Assembly (NCBI GenBank): GCA_030248295.1
Contig: JASANH010000583.1
Span: 124,001-188,000, forward strand
Direction of reading: 5' to 3'
DNA from: Mesodorylaimus sp. YZB2_4
Taxonomy: Eukaryota > Nematoda > Enoplea > Dorylaimida > Dorylaimidae
DNA: 64,000 nucleotides
Under the pieces are notes generated by a model that was given only the letters and a program-made list of their open reading frames with translations, ran no database searches and was not told where the DNA came from. How positions within the stretch are numbered: position 1 is the stretch's first letter; every line of letters begins with the position of its first letter. The position numbers and the translations under genes were made by a program. Positions 56,026-64,000 of the stretch are shown one piece after another.

Positions 56026-57024
56026 CTAGGTCAATGTCGAGGTCGATGTCAGCGTTGGCGGAGGGTGACGAAGGATGCAGGGGCAGAGGTTAAGCGGCCG
56101 AATGAGATGGTTTGGGATGATTGCGAGTGCCTCCTCAGACGATTCGGACGTTGAATCAGACGTCGTCGACGAGGATGGCGACGAAGGGGGCGATGACGAC
56201 GGACTGAAACCATGAGAAGGCTCAAGTTCGTTGGTCGATACTGAGCAAGGTGACACATCGCCTTTCCTTGATCGTCGCGGTTGTCTGGTTGGCTTCTTAT
56301 GCGGTCGTTTCTTCTTGTTCTTCTTAGATTTCTCGCCTTTTCCATGCTTCTTGTCTTCCTCTCCGGGCGGTCTGTCATCACCAAGAGGGTCATGACTTGA
56401 TGTACAGTACGCTGACCACCATCGGCTGAGCGGGTCCCATAAGAAAGGGACATGATCGTCGCACAACGATTGTGGCAGATGCTGTCGGCATTCCTCGATC
56501 GACAATGGCATCTTCATACTGTCGAAGAACCCAAATGCTGCTTCTCGCATCCAGTTGATGATTGGCAGGACCAACTCGTTCTGGGGTACGAGGCCTAGAG
56601 GAAAATGTTTGTGGCGTAAACTGAAATCAATAATGCAATACAGAAACAGTTCCCGTTTTAAGAGAGACAGGTACGTTGGTGGATGACTCTTCACAGTTTC
56701 CAAAATATCACGAGGCCACACACTGAACCATCCGGACATGCCAGCCCAGCGGTCCAGGAGGCGGATATCGGAACAGTGAACAATGTCGTAGGCCGTAACA
56801 TCGTGCGTATGATGAGCATTCGAGTCATACTGACCACCACGCGTCGCACCCACGGTAGATGTGGCAGGCAGATGTGACGCTGGAATAGATGGAATGCTCG
56901 AAGCTAAGACGGTGGAAGTCGCTGATGCTACGAACGAACTCGTGACTTGAGACGTCTTGGTTGTGGCTACAGTGGTGCTAGGCAAAACACGATTACTCGC
57001 CAATGACGGATGCTCAAGAAGCAC
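56026..57024 (-). CDS. unrecognised 332-residue protein
   Basis: Long open frame with a Ser/Thr-rich N-terminus, a compact central region with hydrophobic and aromatic residues (LLDRWAGMSGWFSVWPRDIL, YLSLLKRELFLYCIIDFSLR), then a Lys-rich basic stretch and a Ser-rich acidic C-terminus. No membrane segment or catalytic motif that I know. It lies downstream of Gypsy element 2 on the same strand and might be an extra retrotransposon ORF, a viral protein or a host exon. The amino-acid pattern argues against chance. Confidence 0.45.
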   Translation of the reverse strand: MLLEHPSLASNRVLPSTTVATTKTSQVTSSFVASATSTVLASSIPSIPASHLPATSTVGATRGGQYDSNAHHTHDVTAYDIVHCSDIRLLDRWAGMSGWFSVWPRDILETVKSHPPTYLSLLKRELFLYCIIDFSLRHKHFPLGLVPQNELVLPIINWMREAAFGFFDSMKMPLSIEECRQHLPQSLCDDHVPFLWDPLSRWWSAYCTSSHDPLGDDRPPGEEDKKHGKGEKSKKNKKKRPHKKPTRQPRRSRKGDVSPCSVSTNELEPSHGFSPSSSPPSSPSSSTTSDSTSESSEEALAIIPNHLIRPLNLCPCILRHPPPTLTSTSTLT

Positions 57025-57825
57025 TGTGCTAGGGGGAGTAAAAGGAAAAACATTTGTAACGACGTTTCTTCTCTAAGGATGGGCTCCCAGCTCTTGTATG
57101 TCCTAGACCGAGTATGGGGACTCAACCTAGGCGAGGCCTAATCAGACTTACCGAAGAAGAACGGTGCCGACATCGTGCAGACTCTCTTTAATTCTTGTCT
57201 AAAAATAAGACCCGACTGCTCACGCCGGCTGCACGATTCACTCCAACCAGAGCGAGGCAACCGCCTTCCATTCTTCAACTCCATCCACACTCGCTCATCC
57301 TCCCGCACACCCGCTCACTAGCATACAACATTGATGCGCAGGACAATAATCGCGCCATATTCAAATCACAAGGACAACACAAGCTCACTACAACTCGCTG
57401 GGGGCGAAACAAGTGATCGACCCCGATCACATGCACACACTCCTAACTCTCACCTCATTCATCCCATGCAATCCAGCCCTATCACACGCGCTACACCAAT
57501 GGCACTTAGCCTATCCAGACCAGACCAGTCACAAGCAAAAATATGTATGTACAACGCATGGCGTGTTTCACGCCCGAAACACTCCGACTCCAATTCACTT
57601 CTTCGGCTCCACTCCATAGCGAGCTGGTGGCTGTACATTGGCCCGCAATCCGTATCTGCCGCCCTCCTGTCCTCGCACCACTGCTGGAGCGCTCGCCTTG
57701 ACTCGACCCGACCGACCTTGACCACCCGTGGATGTTGTCTGCGCCTGCGTGGCCGTGGTTGTTGAGGGCACTTGGGCTTCTTCCCTCGTTATCGGTACCG
57801 CTGGTACAGTCGGCGTCAGGGTCGT
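57025..57825. other. possible 3' end of Gypsy element 2
   Basis: This is where the 3' untranslated region and LTR of the minus-strand Gypsy element 2 should lie. I see no matching LTR partner near 62700-63500, so no LTR is called. Confidence 0.3.
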
Positions 57826-59253
57826 TCATGGTCCTGGCGAGCTAGAAGAAGGAATACTGGGTGTAGGGGCCTGATCTCCGCCACCGACATCCCTGGTCTC
57901 GACGTCCCTTGAACCCTCTGGACGCAGTACTTGGCCCCCCAAGCTCACATTTTTTCTGGCTGGGCTATCCACTGAACGTTGTGCTTCCAGGTCTTGCGCT
58001 GGTCTCTCGGGACTCCTAACCACCTCTGGCACTGGCTCAACCGGCGCCTCCTGCACATCACGAATTTCTTGCGCTGTTTCCAGGGTTCTAGGTACCGCAT
58101 CAGCCTGCGCTCCCCCTGGTTGAACTCCGATGTCCTCATCGTCATCCCCATCTTCCCCCAAACCTGGAGGTAATTGCCAAGGTGCAAAGCATGGCTTTGC
58201 ACGATTCGTGTGCACGAGCAGTCTTGCCGCTGTGGGATCGTTCCACAATCGAATGACAATGTTGATTGGCGTGGGTATGGCTACCACGAGGTATGGGCCA
58301 CCCCATTTCGGGTTGAACTTCGCGCCAACCCCTTTCCTTTCCAGCCTCAACCACACCAGATGATTCACTTCAAATTTAGGCATAGCAGCTGTCCTATCAA
58401 AATGTTCCTTCTGCCTATGCTGCATTTCCCGCAGGTTCTGATAGATAAATCTCTTCATGATACTTAGCCTATCGATCATGTTCGCCACATACTGAGAGTG
58501 ATTCCGAGTATCCAGAGGAGTAACTCTCAACTCACCAGGCAGTTTAGGCTCTCTGCCATACAGAACCGTGTACTGTGAGTGTCCAGTGGTCGTTTGGACA
58601 GACGACCGGTACGCGAACAAGATGAACGGCAAACCTTCATCCCAATCCTGTTGTCTTTTGTTGACATTAATGGCTAACATTGTTCCAATAATCTTATTAC
58701 ATCGCTCCGTCAGACCATTGCACTGGGGGTGATAACCCGAAGTGGTAGTTTTCTTTATGTCGCGGACTTTGCACACCTCTTTCATGACCTCAGACAAAAA
58801 CTGTGGTCCTTTGTCGCTGAGCAGCTGATCGCACGCTCCATGACGACAGATGACCTCACGCAAAAATCCATTCGCGACAGTAGGGGCTTCCGAATTCGGT
58901 AAGGGCACCGCCACCACCCACCGAGAGAAATAATCTGTGAACACTACGATGTACCGATTCCACCTACGCGTGACTGGTAAGGGTCCCAGCAAGTCAACCC
59001 CAACTCGCTCCCAGGGGCCCGCAAAAGGGATAGGTTGCAAGGGTGCTTTTCCTTTCTTAGGAGCCTCCTTGAACCTAGCGCACGAGGCGCACCTTTTCAC
59101 GAAATGTTCGGTATCCTTGTAATAACCATCCCAGCAGTACCGAGCTGGCAACTTCGCGAATGTCTTGGCTATACCGGAATGAGCAGCAAAGACGTCTCCA
59201 TGACATTGCCGCAGGATCTTCAACCGCAGGTGCCTAGGAACCACGGCCTGCAC
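57826..59253 (-). pseudogene. Gypsy element 2, integrase
   Basis: A 475-codon frame. HHCC zinc domain: CHGDVFAAHSGIAKT, then CASCARFK. DDE core: GVDLLGPLPV, LLSDKGPQF, and the GLTERCNKIIG block. A GPY/F-type C-terminal domain follows (GAKFNPKWGGPYLVV), then a Pro/Glu-rich tail. The frame itself is open but is separated from RNase H by a TAG at about 59277. It would insert element DNA into chromosomes. Confidence 0.9.
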
Positions 59254-59274
59254 GGTCGGATCTGCTGTTTTACC

Positions 59275-60914
59275 CTACTTGGTAATGTGCACTAACACGC
59301 CATCACGAATGGCAAAACGAGGTTTCTCCAGAAAAAACTGCTTAGCCAATGCGTCATTCGGAGGTAAGATTCCATGCTCGACGAAACTTATGCGCTGATG
59401 CAACAACGGGTCTGTCCTCTGCTCTGCGGCGAACTCATTCCCCTTGACCCGTTCCTCCCACTGCGCTATGTCCACTTCCGCTAATGCCACCTCTACTTCC
59501 TTCCTCACCTTAGGTGTCATGTGTACCCACGATAACATGTCCACATTTCCATGGTTTCTACCTGGCCTATACAAGATATCAAACTCTGCGCCACTCATCG
59601 CTGCTATCCAGCGCGCGGAACGGCCTTCTTGTATGTTATTCTTAAACATGTAGACCAGCGGTAGATGATCAGTGATCACTGTAAACCGTCTACCATAGAC
59701 GTATGGGCGAAAGCATTTTACGGCCCAGTAAACGGCTAAATCCTCCAGCTCCGTGACTTCGTACCGACTCTCCCGTAAAGTAGCCCTCGGGTCGGGTCGG
59801 GTCCGGGTTTTGAATTTCAGACCTCGGGTCGGGTCGGGTACAGTTTCCTTACCTGATGTCGGACCTGGCTCTCCGCAGAGGTCAAAACCCGATTCACATA
59901 AGCCACTGGGTGTTGTTTCCCATCCTCGGCCTCCTGCGATAAGATCGCACCTAGTCCTGTGCGACTCGCATCCGTATAGATAACGAATGGATTCGAGAAA
60001 TCTGGATACCTCAGAACTGGGTACAAGCGCAGTTTACGCTTCAGTAACTCGAAAGCCTGTGCTTGATGCCTTGTCCATACAAACTTGACCTTATCCTTGG
60101 TCAACTCAAACAAAGGTCGGGCAATCCTAGAGCAGTCCTTGATGAATCTTCGATAGAACGAGACCATGCCAAGGAACCGCCGAACCCCATATGCATCCTA
60201 GGGCTGCTGCATATTTTTCACTGCTGCACTCTTTGCTTCCTCCGGTTTCAAGCCTTCACTGCTAACCTGATGACCCAAAAACGAAATCTCGCTTTGCAGA
60301 AAAATGCGTTTCGACAACTTCAGTTTCAATCCTGCATTGTGCAAGCGAGTAAAAACCTCATGCAACCAAGCCTGATGCTCCTCAAAGGTCGCACCAAAGA
60401 CCATAATATCATCAGTGTACACTAAACATCTTTCCCATTGCATTCCCGCAAAGACGCAGTCCATCAACTTCTGGAATGTGTTGGCCGAATTCCTCAGGCC
60501 AAATGGGAGCACCTTGAACTGGTAATGCCCACTAGGCACTGTGAATGCTGTCTCCTCACTATCCTCCGGTGACAATCTAATCTGGTGAAATGCGCTCATC
60601 AAATCAAGCGTAGAAAACCACTTTGCACCATGCAAAGAGTCCAGAATGTCGTCTAACCTGGGCAGCGGATACTCATCAACAACTGTGTGACTATTCAGTT
60701 TCCTGTAGTCGACACAGAACCTCATCTCACCGCCTTTTTTCTGAGTCAACACTATTGGTGACGAATATGGGCTATTAGATTCCTCAATCTGGCCCGCCCC
60801 AAGCATTTTGTCCATCAGCTGTCTCACAATTGGCCTCTGATAGAATGGTAACCGCCTTGGAGGAGAATGTACTGGTGGAGTCTTGCCAGTATTGATCACA
60901 TGTGTGACTGGAGA
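59275..60914 (-). pseudogene. Gypsy element 2, reverse transcriptase and RNase H
   Basis: RT runs from about 60880 to 60200: RFCVDYRKLNSHTV, WFSTLDLMSAFHQIRL (first Asp), KVLPFGLRNSANTFQ and LVYTDDIMVFG (the YxDD box, intact), SFLGHQVSSEGL. A TAG at about 60198 interrupts it. RNase H follows with FVIYTDASRTGLGAIL, FTVITDHLPLVY and ILYRPGRNHGNVDMLSW (variant of ADALSR). It is broken by the 93-bp hAT fragment at 59776-59868. Few other lesions, so the element is relatively young. Confidence 0.9.
59776..59868. mobile_element. 93-bp hAT end fragment inserted in RNase H
   Basis: Nearly identical to 61563-61655, the right end of the hAT element. It ends GTCGGACCTGG but has no left terminus. It is flanked by CTCTCCCG (59768-59775) and CTCTCCGC (59869-59876), a 6-of-8 match to a hAT-type 8-bp duplication. 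Confidence 0.7.
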
Positions 60915-60922
60915 CCTGACTG

Positions 60923-61655
60923 CCAGGTCCGACATCGGGTACCCGACCCTTACCCGAACCCGAAAACCCGCCCCGAAAAGTCGGGTTCGGGTCGGGTCGG
61001 GTTCGATTTCTCTCGGGTCGGGTCGGGTCGGGTTTTGATTATGAGGCCCAAAAAACCCGACTTTTATGACACACAAAAATTCAAATTTCAAATTACCGCA
61101 AATCAAATTCAGACAGCTTATTAAATCAGTTTTGCCCTCTCCAATGGAAATTGGGAATAAGGATGAATTGCAGTCATATTTGGGCGATCAAGCTATTCCA
61201 GTCTCATGTACTGAAGTACTGAATTGGTGGAGGCTCAATTTTGACAGATATCCGAAATTAGCTGTGCTCGCTAGAAAGTTTTTGTCGGTGCCAGCAACAA
61301 GCGCTGCCTCTGAGTCAGTTTTTAGATATGGTGGTTTGACAGTGACTGATTTGCGAAATCGATTGGCCCCTGAAACCGTTTGCAATTTACTTTTTGTGCG
61401 CCATTTTGATGAGAAGCCTCTATTTTCGTGAAAGAACATATTTCTTCAGCGTCAGAAGTAAATACTGCGAAAAACTATTTGTCAAAAAAACTTTTTTAGA
61501 AAAAAATCAGGTCGGGTCGGGTCGGGTTTAGAAGGGATTTCGCGGGTCGGGTCGGGTTCGGGTAAAGTAGCCCTCGGGTCGGGTCGGGTTCGGGTTTTGA
61601 ATTTCAGACCTCGGGTCGGGTCGGGTACAGTTTCCTTACCCGATGTCGGACCTGG
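60923..61655 (+). mobile_element. hAT transposon, internally deleted, with perfect 8-bp target duplication
   Basis: Inverted ends CCAGGTCCGACATCGGGTA are flanked by CCTGACTG on both sides (60915-60922 and 61656-61663). Subterminal GGGTCGGGTC repeats occur at both ends. Only the 3' end of a transposase remains. It splits the Gypsy element 2 pol gene between protease and RT. Confidence 0.93.
61066..61431 (+). pseudogene. hAT transposase C-terminal dimerisation domain
   Basis: Open frame of 121 codons. It contains NWWRLNFDRYPKLAVLARKF, LSVPATSAASESVFRYGG and RNRLAPETVCNLLF, the hAT C-terminal dimerisation motif. The RNase H-like catalytic part is missing; about two thirds of a normal transposase has been deleted. 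Confidence 0.9.
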
Positions 61656-61663
61656 CCTGACTG

Positions 61664-62612
61664 GCGTCAACTCCGCATCAGAGGTCGCAAAAATGCCTTT
61701 CCTGGCCCACCCCGACAGGAAGCTCCTCATTTCCTGTGCCTGACCAGCGGTCAGATTGCGGTTTGAGAACCCCAGCTGTTTGATGATAATGATATCAAAT
61801 ACACTACCCCTATCTGGGGCAGACGGCTTCCCAGCCGCTTCCACCAACTCGAATGACTGTTCAATCGTACCTAGCCTCTGACCTTCCCGGATCACCATCG
61901 GAGCCAATCCACTATTGGTCACCGAGACTAGCACTCGTCCACTCTGTACTTCACTCACGCAGTTCGCCACTAGAAGCTCACTCATGGTGCCCAACGAAAG
62001 TTGGTCCAAGTGCTCAGCCCTGTGTGTACTCCCTATGAAGAGCACATCCCCCGCATCCGCTTGCACTGTGCCATAGATAAATTTTTCGGTGCGGGCGGGT
62101 ATGGTCATAGTCTCCGACATGCACACGATAACATCGCTTCCCCTGTTCCCCTCAGCCAGCTCGTCCAGATCTATCGTTGGCTTATGTTTCGAACTTCCGT
62201 TCGTGAAATCGATCTTGACTGGCCCAAATTTGGCGAGAAAATCGCGACCCAGAAGCATAGCTAATGGCTACTCGTCCAAAACAATGAACTGATGGCCGAA
62301 CTCTCTGTCATGCACTCGAATACGCAGCCTAACGACAGTATCTACTAGGCGCGCTGGCCCATGTATTCCTCGCACTGGTATCTTATCTATCTTCTCTAAG
62401 CTCAGTTCCTTGCCCTTAAATGCCTGCATCCGCGCTCTCAGGCATTCTGCCAGCCTACCTGACACAAAGCTTCTTCCAGCGCCCATGTCCACTACTGCAC
62501 TCGAGATCAGACACTGCGCATCGTCCACGTAGACTTTGCTGTATTTCGGCTTTACTACTGCCTCCCCTTTTTTCCGCTGAGAATGCGACCATGCCATGAG
62601 CACTGTATTCAC
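61664..62612 (-). pseudogene. Gypsy element 2, protease and linker
   Basis: 62612-62268 contains SSAVVDMGAGRSFVSGRLAE, a retropepsin active site with Met in place of Thr/Ser (DMGA). After a TAG at 62266 the same frame continues MLLGRDFLAKFGPVKIDF, the flap-to-RT linker common in Gypsy elements. It ends SDAELTPVRPG at the hAT insertion and continues after it. No gag is recognisable upstream. Confidence 0.8.
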
Positions 62613-63685
62613 GGATGACTAGTACTCAGGGGTATGCTGCACCCCGAACCCGGCGGACACTTGACTCAGATCGACGCTATTGTGCTCAGCTTGCAATCGA
62701 TGCCACGCTTTGGTCCTCAAGCGAGCCGTCCTCTGACAGCAACGATACCGAGCTCGCTGCCTTCTATGCAACCTGCGTTGTGCACTCCGCAATGTTGAAT
62801 ACGTGGATGCGGCGTCCTGCCTAACCAGTGACCCGCATCCGACCACCATCAAAGAGATCCACCTCATCACAACTATCATCCATTTCCCCCATCATCTGCC
62901 CATGACAGAGGTCAACAAGCTGCACCCCCACATAATCGGGTCAACAAGCAAAGCAAACAAAAACACGAAAAAAACCAAAACCCGTTTCACCATCGAATCA
63001 CAACCCATCACTGACCGTCCATCGGTTCCTCCTTGATGGGCCGGTAAAGAACATCTGGTGCCAGATCGAACGGGCGGGGCATTGCCTTGCCACTTTCCCA
63101 AAGCACATCGTCGCCGAGGCTGGCCACGTCCCCGCCAGCCCGCTCGAGAGCCACGCCGCCGAGCTGCGAAGCCAACACGCCCATCTAAAGACGAGTCCGT
63201 ATTACCAAGTGAGAATGGCAACAACCCTCACATTCACTTACTGGGCTAGTAACCGAGATGTTGGCCGAGGCTGAGCACTGCGAGCCACCGAAAGTATCCT
63301 CGGGGTCAACCACCACGCCAGCGGCCGCCGAAGAGGCCATCAGTATTGCGTCGCGTGTGGCAAGTCGGGCTCGAACGGCAAAGATTGTTGCCTGTCTCCA
63401 TCCCCCAATCACTATGTGGCAAGCGCATCGACGCGGCCATATCAATCTGGACAACTTCGTTGAATACGAAGTTGATCGCATTGTCCAACGTAGTGGCGAC
63501 TGGTATTTGGTATATTAGAGCGGATTCAAACAGTAATCTTATTTTTAGTCATGGGTGGTTTAAGAGGACGTTAAAGGGGGTAGGAGACAGTGTGAATTTT
63601 GCTCCATCAAAGCCATTTATTTTTTTTATGATCACGCGGTCAGATGTGCCAAGCTGTAATTTGCATTTGTCAGTTTTTGTTGTAG
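62613..63685. other. unassigned DNA upstream of Gypsy element 2
   Basis: Expected to hold gag or the 5' LTR of the minus-strand element. A minus frame near 62700-62820 (SSVSLLSEDGSLEDQSVASI) may be a gag tail. Plus frame 63258-63518 and minus frame 63481-63185 are open but match nothing I know. Confidence 0.35.
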
Positions 63686-64000
63686 GTCTTCGTGGGTCCA
63701 GGAACGAGACTTGTCCAACGCCGTCGACCCGCTGGTCGCTTTTAATGAACAAGCCGAAACCGTGGTAATCGCCCTGTTGGAGCAGGCGGTGCGCCATTCC
63801 GCAATCGAGCCGCCATGTTTTTTTAAATCCTGACGAGGCCGTGCCGTGTTCCTACGAGGAGTCGAATCTGGACGAGGCGGTGGGACAATTAAGCCCAATA
63901 ATTTGTGTCAGCGAAATCGATTCGAATGGGGTCGATATTAAATCACTTGAAGCTAGCCTTCAAATGAACGATGTTAAAGACATTATTGCCTATTTGATGT
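63686..64000 (+). other. possible exon of unknown gene at window edge
   Basis: After a T-rich tract ending TTGTTGTAG (acceptor-like), the plus strand reads SSWVQERDLSNAVDPLVAFN onward to EPPCF. After a one-base shift in a T run (63819-63825) it reads LNPDEAVPCSYEESNLDEAV to the window end. The composition is protein-like; no family recognised. Confidence 0.35.

Overview
The window is eukaryotic repeat-rich DNA, most likely from a nematode. The evidence is interstitial tracts of the nematode telomere motif TTAGGC, a Metazoa-type 18S/28S arrangement, GT-AG introns, BEL/Pao and Mag-like Gypsy retrotransposons, and an R4-type non-LTR element. A mermithid or other early-branching (Enoplea) worm is plausible, but I cannot prove the species. 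Almost everything recognisable is mobile DNA, ribosomal DNA or captured gene fragments. There is no ordinary run of host genes.

Layout. 1-11050: a minus-strand Gypsy element split by a younger BEL/Pao element (1068-9033; 151-bp LTRs; 5-bp target duplication CTAGT) that carries an envelope-like gene. 10912-19231: a 2.76-kb near-identical inverted repeat whose arms hold the Gypsy 5' end plus a PIF/Harbinger transposon, half a copy on the left and a full-length copy on the right. 19232-24564: a minus-strand rDNA junction made of an ITS1-like stub, a damaged 18S with a 290-bp insertion, an intergenic spacer with foldbacks and TTAGGC tracts, and the 28S 3' end.

24571-38140: a transposon family with inverted ends. 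Copy A is non-autonomous and carries a decayed G-patch gene. Next to it is an 11.3-kb segment bounded by inverted copies of the same terminal sequence. That segment contains an intact five-exon pogo-like transposase, a G-patch gene, an in-frame RQC-HRDC-PIP-box fragment of a WRN-type RecQ helicase, a LINE 3' end and a second decayed G-patch copy. It may be one gene-carrying composite transposon.

38143-46519: a degenerate R4-like retrotransposon on the minus strand between two direct repeats that contain pieces resembling the 28S R-element target zone. 46560-51200: a virus-like (Maverick/Polinton-type) remnant with a SET-domain protein, several unknown ORFs and the N-terminal/exonuclease part of a protein-primed-type DNA polymerase B. 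Between them lies a tRNA-like sequence with its halves in reversed order. 51955-55710: long-TIR and short-TIR DNA elements, one encoding C2H2 zinc fingers. 56026-62612: an unknown ORF, then a second Gypsy element on the minus strand interrupted by a hAT transposon with a perfect 8-bp target duplication. 62613-64000 is mostly unassigned.

How it fits together: nested insertion explains most of the order. The BEL, Harbinger, hAT and R4-like copies interrupt older elements. rDNA and TTAGGC fragments recur inside foldback elements. Two gene families (G-patch and RecQ C-terminus) lie inside the region bounded by pogo-like ends.
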